Shown: one piece after another, positions 12,201 through 23,400 of the stretch
Numbering within the stretch: the stretch's first letter is position 1
Layout: every line of letters begins with the position of its first letter
Source of the DNA: Ilyonectria destructans
Taxonomy: Eukaryota > Ascomycota > Sordariomycetes > Hypocreales > Nectriaceae
Assembly (NCBI GenBank): GCA_020740775.1
Contig: JAHEWK010000004.1
Location: 1 to 64,000, forward strand
Length of the DNA: 64,000 nt
Direction: 5' to 3'
Translations under genes and position numbers: made by a program
The notes under the pieces: generated by a model
The model's input: only the letters and a program-made list of their open reading frames with translations
Database searches by the model: none
What the model was told of the DNA's origin: nothing

Positions 12201-14215
12201 GAAGAAAGGAAACGACCCGCGGGAAGGCGGAGAAGAACGACGGCGAGAGCGAACGGGACGGGGGGACGGGGAGAGGGGGAGCGGGGGCGGGGGAGGGGGG
12301 GGCGGGGCGAGGGGCGGGGGGAGGGGGGAGGGGGGGCGGGGGAGGCGCGGGAGGGGGACGGACGCGGGCGGGACGACGCGGGGGAAGCGCGGGAGAGACG
12401 ACGCGGGCGGAGCGGAGGGGAGGGGAGCGCGAGACCGACGGCGCGGGAGGGGGACGGGGGGGCGGGACGGACGCGAGAGAGGAAGACCGCGGGGAAGCGG
12501 GACGAGAAGGACGGGCGCGGGCGCGCGAGGGCGGGCGGGCGGCGGGGGACGGGGGAGCGGGGGAGCGGGAGAGAGCGGACGGAAGACGGGGGACGCGGGG
12601 GGAGCGGGGGGGAGCGGGGGAGGGGGAGGGGGGCGCGGGGGCGGGCGGGGGAGGGGGAGGGGGAGGGGAGGCGGGAGGGGGGGAACCGGGGGGGAGGGAG
12701 CCGGGGAACGGGGGGAGGGGGCGGGGAGGGGGGGAGGGGGGGGACGGGGGAGGCGGGGGAGGGGGGGCGGGCGGGGCGACGGACGGGCGGACGGGCGGGG
12801 GGAACGGACGCGACGGGGGAACCGGGAGAGAGAACCGACGACGACGCGGGGACCGGGGAAAGCGAGGGGGGCGGCGGGCGGCGGGGGGCGGGGGGCGGGG
12901 GGCGAAGGGGACCGACGAAGAGAGGGCGCGGGGGGCGGCGGGGGCGGGGCGGGGGGGGACGCGGGCGGGGAGAGCGGGGGGCGGGGGGGCGGGGGGAAGC
13001 GCGGGGGACGGGGGGACGACGGCGGGGGACGGGGGAACGGAGAAACGCGCGCGGCGGACGGGGGAGAACGACGACGCGAGAGACGGGAGAGAGAGGCGGG
13101 GCGGGCGAACGGCGCGGGGGACCGGGGAAGAGCGACGGCGGACGCGGCGGCGCGGGACGGGGGGCCCGGGGGGAGAGGGGGAGCGACGGGGGGCGCGACG
13201 GGGGCGGGGGGCGGGGGAAGGGACGGACGAACGGGCGGGGGCGGACGGGGGCCGGGGGGGGACGGGGGGGGGGGGGAGGAACGCGCGCGCGGGAACGGGC
13301 GGGAGCGGAGGGGGAGGAGAACGACGGACGCGAACGGGGAGAAAGACCCGCCCGCGAAGAGGGAAAGCGAGGCGCCGGCGAACGGGGGGACGGGGGCGGC
13401 GGGGAACCGGGAAAGACGCGCGCGGGGGAACGCGGAAAGAAAAGACGGGCGGGCGGGAGGCGGGGAGAGAGACGCGCGGGGGAACGGGCGGGGCGGAAGA
13501 GGGAAAGAGGGGGGCGGGGGAAGCGGGAAACGCGGGGGGACGCGAACGCGGGGGGGGGCGCGGGGCGGGGGAACGGGGAAAAACGGGCGGACGCGGAAAG
13601 ACGGGCGCGGGGGAAGCGGGAAAGAGAGGCGCGGGCGAAGGGGGAAACGCGCGCGCGGGGACCGGGGAACGCGGGCGGCGGGGAACGCGGGCGGCGGGGG
13701 GGGGGAGGCGGGGGACGCGGGGAAGGGCCGCGGGGGGCGGCGCGGGGGAGAGGGAGGGAGGGGGAACGGGGAACGCGGGGGCGGCGAGGGACGGGGGAAC
13801 GAGGGGGGAGCGCGGGGGAGGAAGGCGGACGGGAGACGGGAGGGAGGGAGGGGGACGGGAGACGGGGGAGGGGAAGGGCGCGAGGGGAAGGGGACGGGGG
13901 ACGGGCGCGCGGGGGGGGGGGGGGGAAGGGGGAAAGACGCGGGCGGGGGAAGCGGAAAAGAGAGGCGCGGGGGAAGCCGGAAAGAGAGGCGCGAGCGAAC
14001 GCGGAAAGAGAGCCGCCGGCGAACGTGGGAGAGAGAGTGAACGGGGAAGGGGGAAACGCGGGGAAGGGGAACGGGGAAAGAGAGCCGCGGGGGAGGCGGG
14101 AAAGAGAGGACCGCGTGAAGCGTGGAAGACGCGCGCGCGAGAAGGCGGAAAGAGGCCGCGGGGGAAGAGGCGTAGCGTGGGGCGATAAGCTCTAATTCGT
14201 GGGGGGGGAAGCGTT
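9240..14215. repeat. G-rich, T-free minisatellite-derived block
   Basis: A 5-kb tract of G with interspersed A and C on the + strand. I find no T from 9329 to 14025 (4,697 bases). At the edges a degenerate unit of about 24 bp is visible, approximately GAAC-nn-GGAGAAAGACCCGCC-nn on the left and GAAGCGGGAAAGAGAGGCGCGG on the right. Two clean copies occur at 9707-9816. Towards the middle the unit dissolves into G runs up to 15 long (for example 9956-9970) broken by single C or A. With no T, all six frames lack stops and also lack ATG, so long proline/arginine frames here are not genes. G-quadruplex potential is extreme. Collapse or miscalling of an unstable array during assembly cannot be excluded. 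Confidence 0.85.
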
Positions 14216-15060
14216 AAAAGACTCTCTTTTAATATTTTATTTAATCTCTACTTTATATTCTTTTTATTTAAATCTTAATTTTTTTCTTTTTTTTATATTT
14301 TAACTCTTTTTATTTATTTTATTTAACTTTTATTCTATATTATTTTCTTTAATCTTTTTACTTAATTCTTACTTTTAATTCTCTCTCTTACTTTAAATTA
14401 CTCTCTTTTTATTACTGCTAACTCTTTCTTTTCTTAAATAACTCTCTTTTTATTACTGCTAACTTTTCTTTTTCTAATTCTAGCAGTTAACTCTTTTTCT
14501 TTTTTACTCTAGCAGTTAATTCTTTCTTTTTCTTACTCTAGCAGTTAACTTTTCTTTTTCTTACTTTAGTAGTTATTTTAACTTAACTATTAAAAGTATA
14601 TAGCTAGCTTCTAATATAACTATTTAAAGTATATAGCTAGCTACTCTATCTATTAGTATTATTCTATATAATATAACTCTAGCTTTTAATATAACTATTT
14701 AAAATCTATCTATTAATACTATTTTATATAATATAATACTAGCTTCTAATATAACTATTTAAATAGCTTATATTCTACTTTAAATAGTTATATTTAAATC
14801 TATAGTTTAGTATTTTCTAACAGTCTTATTAGAAGTCTCTAGCTTCTCTTTAAATAGATTTATTTAAAGCCTATAGCCTTCCTTCTAATAGCCTTATTTA
14901 AAGCTTTTAGCCTTCCTTCTAACAGCTTTATTTAAAGTTTCTAGCTTCCCTTCTATTACAGTCTAACTCTAATTAAAGCTGCTATTATAAGCTGCTACTA
15001 TTATAAGCTAGCTGTAAATATCCTTACTTATATACAGCTAAAGTAATAGAAGCCTGCAGT
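14216..15060. repeat. T/C-rich tract with short tandem repeats
   Basis: Immediately after the G-rich block the + strand becomes strongly pyrimidine-rich. At least three tandem families follow one another. About 14,400-14,580 holds roughly 30-bp units containing CTCTAGCAGTTAACTC and a T-rich tail. About 14,582-14,775 holds roughly 35-60-bp units around TAATATAACTATTTAAA and TATATAGCTAGC. About 14,840-14,950 holds roughly 36-bp units with CTTCCTTCTAAYAGCYTTAT and TTAAAGC. No gene is seen. Confidence 0.65.
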
Positions 15061-15076
15061 TAAAAAGGCTGCTATT

Positions 15077-15195
15077 TCCTCTCTCTCTCCCTCTCTCTCT
15101 CCCTCTCTCCCTCCCTCTCTCCCTCCCTCTCTCTCTCCCCTTCTTCTCTATTGCCTCTATCCTTCTCTCCCTCTTGCTGCTGCTGCTGCTGCTGA
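15077..15195. repeat. (CT)n/(CCCT)n microsatellite and (CTG)6
   Basis: A polypyrimidine microsatellite of CT and CCCT units (15,077-15,142) is followed by six CTG triplets (about 15,176-15,193). Read on the minus strand in the frame of the helicase pseudogene, the CTG run is a CAG run coding a short polyglutamine. The CT tract codes a Glu/Arg/Gly-rich tail. These simple repeats may therefore have been the C-terminal coding tail of that gene. Confidence 0.75.
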
Positions 15196-18100
15196 ATAAG
15201 CCAGCTGAATAAAGCTATTATATTTGTTATCTCTACGCCGCCAACAAGCTGCAGATGCTGTTGCCCGAGCTAATTCTGATAGTCCCTCTTATCTTATAAG
15301 GCTTGCTTAATGATCTCTTTCTCCATCCAGGCCCGAATTAGCAGCTGGGTAAAGGCAATAAAGGCTAACGGCAGTACGATATGCTTATACCTACAGCTTC
15401 GGCCCTGATCCTTATAGCCCTCCGGGTATAGAGTCTGAGAGAGGTGGCAGTAAAAGCAGCTTAGGCACTGCCCTTGCCTGCCTCCCTTATAGCAAATGCC
15501 GCTCTGGAATTGTATTGTGTTTGCAAAGGAAGGCATATATAGCTCGCCCTCGGCTGCAGCTGCAGCCTCTATACCCTCTGCCCCTCTGCCCTCTGTGCCT
15601 TCCAGCCTGGGGCAGCGATACCACGAATGTCTTGCCTCGGCGGCTCCATATAGCAGCCAGCAGGGCCGGCACCCCATCCTTCCGGCCTTGCCTAGCCCTA
15701 GGCCCAGTGCGAGGCCGTCGATTTCCTCAAGCGCAGCCTCGATCGCGGCCAGCTCCCGGCTGCTTTGCTGCCCCTAAGCTTGAAGAAGGGCCGGCCCTAG
15801 AGCGAGCGGCTCGCCCTGCTGCTGGCAGTTATTGCAGAGTACGGCGTCAGGGCTAATAGCGCGGCAGCTGCAGTAGTCCCCATCCATATATCGGCCTAGG
15901 ATATAACGCCGGCACCCCTGGGTCCAGATCAGGCTTGCTATTTCCTGCTGTTCCTCCTCCCAGTAGGCCTCCTGCTTGGGGTTGCCGAGAGGCCAGTTTC
16001 GCTCTTCAACTACAACCTCTGCAACTGCCTGCTCTCCGGCCCGCCCGGCCCGCCCGGCCTCCTGTATATAGCTAAGGATACACCAAGGCAGGTCGAGGTG
16101 GATGATATGCACGACGGCGGCCACATCAAGCCCGGTGCCTAGGGCGGCTGTGGCTACGATATAGGGCGTCCGTCCCTCGACCCAGTCTTCAAAGCCGCTA
16201 TCTCGCTGGACCAGAAAGGCGGCATCGGGATCGTCTGGCTCTCCGTGGTAGTAGCAGCAGCCTAGCTGTAGCGCCACCGCCTTACAGCTCGCGTGGCTGC
16301 GGCAGAAGACAATGCCCTTCTCCCCAGGCTGCAGCATCTTAGCCCGGGCGGCTACGAGCTCTTTTACCTCGCGAATGCCTCGGCTATTTCGGACTTTATG
16401 GACTTTAAACTGCAGGTTAAGGCGGTAGCTTGAGGTGCAGATATAAATAGGATTTCGCAGCAGTATAGCAGCTTCAAAGTCCGGCTGCTTATACTGGGGC
16501 AGTATGGCCGTAAGGAAGACTAAGGGGCAGCAGAGGCCTCGCAGCAGTATGAGCCGCTGCAGCCTCTCTCGATAGGTCTGCGCTGCCGTAAAGGTCAGGT
16601 GGCATTCATCGATAACGATACGGTCGAGCCAGTTGCTCACGGTCAGCCCTGCAGCCCACTGCAGGAAGGTCTCGCTCACAGCGGCCTCGGCCGAGATGAT
16701 AGTAACAGTAGGCCATAGGTCCTGCGCTTCGGGCCAGGCGCTGCAGGTTAAGCCTGCCTCTCGGCAGCGGCTAACCAGCTGTACCTTAAGCGCGCGGAAA
16801 GGCACGACGATAATCGTCATGCCGGCGCCGATCAGGAGGGCCGGAACCATAAAGACCAGGCTCTTGCCGGCGCCGGTCGGAAGGATCGCTACTAGCGGCG
16901 TCTGCTTGGCGGCGGCTCGCTGGATGGCTTCCTTCTGCTCGGCCGAGCGAAAGTCGGCGCCCTCATCCTGCAGAGCCTGCTGTAAGGCCCGGCGGAGGAG
17001 GCGGTCGTGGCTAGCTGGGCTGCTGCTGCTGTCACTGCCTTCTCCGCTAGCCTGGAGTTGCTCGAGGGCAATAGGCCAGCTGCTTACCTGCTGCCTCTTC
17101 TCCGCCTTCAATAGCAGCTCGCTGCTGGCCGTGAGCCTCCTCTTCTTCTTCTCCAGCCCGGCCTCCAGCAGCAGCGAAGCCGCCTCCCTCCCTGCTAACC
17201 CTTCTAGCTCTTTGGCAGCCTCCGCGGTCTCGGCCTCAACCCCAGCTGTGCCGCTGCAGCCGAGGAAGCGATGCCAGCGCCGGCTAGCCTGGCCAAAGAC
17301 CTCGAGAGACTCGGAGGTTAGCCGCTTCAGGATGTCAATCGTCACGCTGTAGCCGGCCGCCGTGCGGCTCGTGTGGGCAGCCATAAGGTCTTCTATATCT
17401 TCGTAGCTCTCGGCCTCCTCTTCCTCAGCCTCAGCCTCGCCGGCTTCGTTAAAATTCGCCCTCTGAGCCCCCCTCGCTTGCGTATGCCGTCTGCCGATAG
17501 CAATAGCTATATGCCGCCATTGCTGGAGGGTAATCCTCTGGCCGGCGTAGTGCTGGCTCCATTTAGCAAGGGCCCGGGAGAGCTGGCTGCTATCCCAAGG
17601 CGTGCCGGGGCTCTCCGGCTGATGCCAGATGAAATCGCTCGGCAGGTAGACCTTATCGTAGAGAGCCCAGCGGCTGCCCTGGAGGCGGTCTGTAAAGGGT
17701 CGGATATAGAGCATATACATCACTATCAGCTGCCCTACCCAGCCTGGCAGCATCCGCGGGATCACCTTGGGGCTATCGAAGTGGGCGAGGGATTTGTGGT
17801 ATTGGCTGACGAGGACGACCTTGCCGTCGATAATAAAGAGGCTGCGGTCCCTATTGATGCCGTTAATAAGCCGCAGGCCGGTGATTTCCGGGCCTCGGAG
17901 GGGGTGATTTATAAGGTGGACTAGAAGTAAGAGCAGCTCCTGGAATCTCTTGACCTGCTGTAGATACTGCTGGACCCGGGGCCATTTCCACTCATCCCGG
18001 CCGTCGAGGAACTGCTTCTTCAGGGGCCCGGCAATCAGGTTCTGCAGCATCTCCTTTTCCCTGCCGAGCAGGCTGTTAGTGTGGAGGAAGGACTGGCTGT

Positions 18101-20105
18101 GCTGGGTCTGCGTTAGGTCGTCTTGAATAGTAGCAAGAGGGATAAGAAAGCGGCCTTCTTGCTCCAGTAGCCCCAGACCCTTAGAGCCTGAGCCCGAGCC
18201 TGCCTTATAAGGCCGGAAGAGCAGCCCGTCCCAGAGGAGGTCTTCTGCATCGGCTGTCATGCTTGCGACCAGCTGCCGGATTATCTCCATAGCTAGAGGC
18301 CGACCTTGGAAGTAGAGTAGCGTGCCGTCCCTATTCCACACTACAGCCAGCCGGCTGCCGGTCTCAAAGGCGATCTTCTTCCTATAGAGCAGGAGGTTGA
18401 GGATGTAGCCCATCGGCGCATAGCTGGACTTACACAGCCAGGCCTTCCGGATCGCTGCTAGCCGCTCGGGCAGGTCAGCCATCGCCGCCCGGTCCTGGCT
18501 AGGCAGGGCCGCCTCGGCTACGACCGCCCGGGCTGTGTAGATAAGGCCGGCGAGGATGCCGGTGAAGTGGTGCGCCGGCCGCAGCTGGCCCGTCTCGCCG
18601 TTAATGCCTAGGACGGCGACGAAGTGCTATAGCGGGCTCGCAAAGGGGTCGGAGGGCAGGCGCTGCATCCAGAAGCCGGCTAGAACCTGCAGGACCTCCC
18701 CTTCGAGGCTGCTGCTGCTGCTGCTATCTTCCCCTTCCTCCTCTTCTTCTCCTTTTCTGCTGCTGCTGCTGCTGCTGGTCTCCTCCGCTGCCGCTGCCGC
18801 CCTCTGCAGCCGGCTCCAGAGCGCTTCGAGCCGGCCTCGCTGCGCCGGCGTAAAGGAGAAGGCGTGCTGCTCGACGAGGTCGTCGGCGCCGAGGGGCAGG
18901 ACCCTCATGCAGTAGCAGAGGAAGCGCTTGCTGTAGCCCAGGTACCGGTCCATGCTGGCCTTTTCCTGCAAGGGCCCAAACGGCCGGCTGTGGGGGTCTT
19001 CGGGGTAGGGGCTGGCGAGGAAGAGCCGGCCGATAAGCGGCATCTCCTGCAGGCCCGCAACGCAGCCGCGGAAGAAGATGCTGTCGAGGGCCTTTACAAG
19101 CAGCTCGAGGCCCGGCTCGTCCTCGGGCTGCGGCATGCGGCTGGCTAGGTAGATAGGGCGCAGGTCTCGGCCGCCAAAGTGATCCATCCAGCCTGTATGC
19201 CGCAGCCAGTTGGTAATCTCGTGCTTGCGAACGCCGTCTTTAAGCATCTGGAGCTGCCTTTCCTGCTGCTGGCCCTGCTCGTAGTCCCACTGCAGCTGGA
19301 TGCTTGCTGCTAGTTGAGCCTGCTGCCTCCTCCTAACCCTTCCGGCCTCTATATCTTCTTGGTGTATAGCTGCTGCCGCCACTATTGCCGTAGCAGCTGC
19401 CTTTTCCTCGTCGTCTTCCTTATCATCTTCCCCGTCATCTTTCTTATTAGTTGCCGCCTCAGCTGCTGCAGTTGCTGCTACCCGAAAGTATCGCTGCTTC
19501 TGCTGTAGCCTGGTAAAGAAGGTCTGGACCCCAACGCCGAACCAGAGGCCGTCTCTGGCCCGGCTGCTCCGTGCTTCGTGGACCTGGCTGCAGTGCCCTT
19601 TGCATAGCTTCCAGCTGACAGTAAGGAAGCCGGGGCACCGTCGGCAGCCGAAGCCGTGGCGGATCGGCAGCCCGGCAATAGGGGCTGTAGGCTCCCTCGG
19701 CGGCAGCTGCTGCCTCTCGGCCGCTCCGGGCCGCTGCCAGCTCGGCCCTGTTAGGTCGCGCCCTCGGTAGTGCCTCAGGAGGGCCCTATAGGCTAGCCGG
19801 TCGAGATCGGAGTGTTTTCGTTGTAAGTGGCTCTCTAGGTCGGCGACGGCATAACCGTGGGTCTTGCAGACTAATGCCTGATGGGCGGGATGATAGATAA
19901 GCCAGCTCTTGCTAGCAGTAATAATCGCCGGCGGCTGTAGCTGCAGATGTATAGGCCTATTGGATGCCTCTGCCTCTGCCTCTGCCTCTGCCTCTGCCTC
20001 TGCCTCTGCCTCTGCCTCTGCCTCTGCCTCTGCCTCTGCCTCTGCCTCTGCCTCTTCCTCTTCCTTCTCGCCCTCTCTCTCTTTCTCTGCTGCTGCTAGG
20101 TCCAT
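15181..20105 (-). pseudogene. Nonsense-interrupted DUF3505 zinc-finger / RecQ-type helicase gene
   Basis: Three long open segments (20105-18627, 492 codons; 18482-15774, 902 codons; 15677-15294, 127 codons) are all in the same minus-strand frame. They are separated only by in-frame TAG codons at 18627-18629 and 15774-15776, with protein-like sequence continuing through both. TAA at 15294-15296 and TAG at 15270-15272 interrupt the tail. The N-terminal part carries an acidic Glu-Ala repeat, then OrsD-like DUF3505 features: CKTHGYAV...HLQRKH and CRRCPGFLTVSWKLCKGHC followed by VQTFF. The middle part has a possible tyrosine-recombinase-like segment. The helicase has PTGAGKS (residues 535-541 of the 902-codon segment), DECH (625-628), ATAALGTGLD and QEAGRAGR, then a RecQ-type Cys cluster. 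Such RecQ-like genes are often subtelomeric or mobile in fungi. The stops fit CAG-to-TAG changes, so I call it a recently silenced gene. Recoding or assembly error is less likely. Confidence 0.8.
19966..20053. repeat. Coding hexanucleotide (TCTGCC)n repeat
   Basis: About 14 uninterrupted copies of TCTGCC. On the minus strand they encode alternating Glu-Ala near the N-terminus of the interrupted helicase gene. The copies are perfect, so the tract is either young or prone to expansion. Confidence 0.9.
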
Positions 20106-20470
20106 TGAGTCGGCCTATTATAAAAGAGCGTTAGAAGAGAGAGGGGGGAAGAAAGAGAACCCCCTCCCTCCTCCTTTCCTTGGTTTTTTCTCTTATCTCT
20201 CGGCCGGCGCTTAAGAGAGAGGGGGGAGGCTGTGCTGCGATTGGCTGGAGACCGGTTATCCTATGGTATACAGTCATCCTATGGTATAGTGGATGCGGCG
20301 CCGCCCGTGCGCGGAATTTTGGGCCAATGGCGGCGCGCAAAACGGTCATCCTATGGTACCCGAGTACCACAGGATAACCGCGGAATAGCGGTTAGGTGTA
20401 GTATTTACTGTTTATCTCTACTGTTTGAGAATACTGTATGGCTTTGATCTATCTGATGATATTGAGTAAA
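20106..20470 (-). promoter_or_regulatory. Upstream region of helicase gene with repeated GGTTATCCTATGGTA motif
   Basis: Three direct copies of a motif near GGTYATCCTATGGTA lie at 20253-20270, 20272-20288 and 20342-20360. An inverted copy follows at 20364-20380, forming a hairpin with a 3-4 base loop and about two mismatches in 16. A perfect 6-bp inverted repeat AACCGC/GCGGTT lies at 20376-20393. CCAAT boxes occur as ATTGG near 20240 and CCAAT at 20324. A 17-base A run (20474-20490) marks the switch to AT-rich DNA. The motifs could be regulator sites or an element end. Confidence 0.5.
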
Positions 20471-20474
20471 GCTA

Positions 20475-23400
20475 AAAAAAAAAAAAAAAACCAAACCAAA
20501 TAAATATAATTAAGATATTTCCTAAAGTTTAATTACTTCTTTATTTAGTATATAAGATATTCAGTTTTTAATACTAATTTAGTATATTACTCTAAAGAGA
20601 GATAAGTAAAATAATAATAACTATTATTCTACTAGAGTAGCTAGCTGCTAATAATATAAAGTATAGACTCTTACTAATATTAATTTCTATTATTACTATA
20701 ATTAGACTCTTATTTATTATAATTAACTTAACTGCCTTTTATTATTTACCTTAAAAGTAAGTTTAATCTCTATATAAGCAGTAAAGTTCTTAATTAATAT
20801 TAATCTACTATAGGATTTTCTACTACTTAAGCTAGAGTTTTTATATTACTTTATAGTATAGTAATAAACTTTTCTACTTATACTCCAGCTTAAAAACCTC
20901 TTTAAATCTATTAATAGCAGATAGAAACTTTAAAAGCTAATATTACTCTTAGCTAATAAACTGAAAATTAATATACTGCTTATTTATCTTAAAATAACCT
21001 TTAGTAATAAGCTGCCTATAGATTAAGCTTATAATTAAGAATCTATATCTAGCTTAAATATTCTATAGACTATCTTTATTACTGTTATTATTACTCTTAC
21101 TGCTATAGCTTTTATTTACCTTACTAATAAGAGTTATATATACTGTAATTACAGTTTAAAAATACTAATATATAAATATAATAGTAAGATACCTCTAGCT
21201 ACTAATTATAAACTTCTTTTTACAGCTAAATTAGCTTATTCTTTATAGAATATAAATTATTTAGAGTAATATTTAGTATTACTTAAAGCTCAGTCTGTAT
21301 ACTCTCTATATAGACTCTTATAATAAATTAATCTTACTTTTAATTTTACCTATATTTAACTTATACCTATTCTTACTATTACTGATATTATTATTTAAAG
21401 TCTTCTCTATAGCCTAAAAATTAATACTAAACTAATTAATATTTTAAATATTAATCTATATCTTCTTTTAGTATAGTAATATAAGCTAGAGATAGTAAAT
21501 TAATAGAATATTAACCTTTTAAAGTATAAATTAATAGATAATCTTAAGATACTCTATCTTAAAGAACTCTTTATAGTAGTTAGTAATAAGTATAATAAGT
21601 TTACAATCTATTAAGATATTCTATATCCTACTATTTACTATATTATAATATTATAGAATAAAAAGCTTAAATACTTATATTAGCTGCCTGCTATAGAAAT
21701 AAATAAAAAATAAGAAAACCTTAAGAAATTCTTTTAAATTTATACTGTAATATAATATAGCTTTTTTATAGAGCTTAAAACTGAACTTTAAGTTAGACTG
21801 TATCTATTCCCTTTAAAATTTATTATTCTTCTATATCTTTTAAAAGAGTTAACTCTTACTTATAGAGTTAAATTAAAAGAGGCTCTCTATAAATAAATAG
21901 CTTATAGTAGTATTAGCAGTATTATTAATAAAATTACTCTATAAAATCTCAGATAGCTTAAGCTTAATAGGTAATTAATTCTTAAAATTCCAATAGAAAA
22001 ACAGCTTTTTATAGAGTAATAATTCAGCTTATTATAAAGCAGTCTAAAGTATTAACTAAATATTAAGAATATTAATCTAAAGGCTCTTATAGATAGTATT
22101 ATTACAGTTCCAGCTAATTAAACTTTCTATAGCCTTATTACTATTTACTGCTATACTGTAATTATAAAGTTATATAATGAACTGTATTAATATAGTATTC
22201 TAGCTCTTACTGCCTCTAACTATAAATTGGTATATTATATTAAAGATAAAATTAAAATAGCTTAAGCTATTCTTCTTTATATTCTTTTAGCTTTAATCTT
22301 ACTGCTTTTTTTATTAAATAGACTTAACTTACTTATTAACTATATACTTAATAAGTAGAAGATATAAGATAGCTATAACAGCTAAAAGCTTTAATATAAA
22401 ATTACTATAGGTTTTTTATATATTATTCTTATAAATACTTAAAACTATTAAGAAGCTAATAAGAATACTTTAGTATTTAGTAACTTTAGTAAAATAGTTA
22501 AAAATAGAGATATAAAGCTTTAATATAGCTTTCTTAAGTAGAATTTATATTTTTACTATCTATATTATATTAAGATTAATATTCTTCTCTTATAGAATAT
22601 TAGTAAGCTTATTAGTATACTATATTATAATACTATATATAGCAGACTGCTTTTTATTAAGCTTAAATAGTAGTTAGTTTACTAAATTCTTAAATACTAT
22701 AAAGTGCATAATATATATAAATAGCTATAAGTATACTATAATATATCTCTTTTAAATTACCTTTTTAAACTTAAAGTGGAATAATATACTCTACTTTTTA
22801 TTAAGCTTCTTCTAATTAATATTAAATAGTATATTCTATAAGATAATACTTAGCTTTATTACAGCTATAATATAGTAGATAAAATACTAAATAGTAAAAT
22901 AAATCTATTAAAGCTTAATATTATTATTACTCTTTAGATTCCCTAAATTAATAGTGTATTTAAGTGAAATTAAATTCTATAGAAACTTCTTCTTTCTATT
23001 AAATTTCTTTAGGTAAATAGATACTTCTAGTCTATAAAGCTATATATTTAAAAAAGTAAAATTACTTTACTTCTTAATATTCTTAGCCTCTTACTTCTAG
23101 ATATATTTTACTTTTAACTAAAAGACTTTTAAGATCTATTAGATATTTATCTTTATATTTTATACTTTAGCTCTTAAAGTATTAAGATTTTAACCTTTTA
23201 TAATCTTAAAGTTTTTACTATATAGACTCTTAGTAAAGAGCTATTAATAGAAGACTTTACTTCTCTATAGTATATTAATCTATTTCTTTTTAGTTTAAGC
23301 TACTAATTAGCAGCTAGCTTTAAGCTTCTTATTTTAATTATAAACTTCTTAGAGATAATATTAGTTTCTCTTTAATATAGAGCCTATAAAATAGCAGCTT

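Noticed and set aside
9240..14215. Telomere or rDNA interpretation of the G-rich block
   Set aside because: There is no TTAGGG-type unit and no T at all in the core. No rRNA-like conserved segments are recognisable, and normal genes and repeats lie on both sides.
16633..17924. Plus-strand frames of 183 and 239 codons inside the helicase region
   Set aside because: They lie antisense to the conserved RecQ-like frame, have no domain and follow its codon structure.
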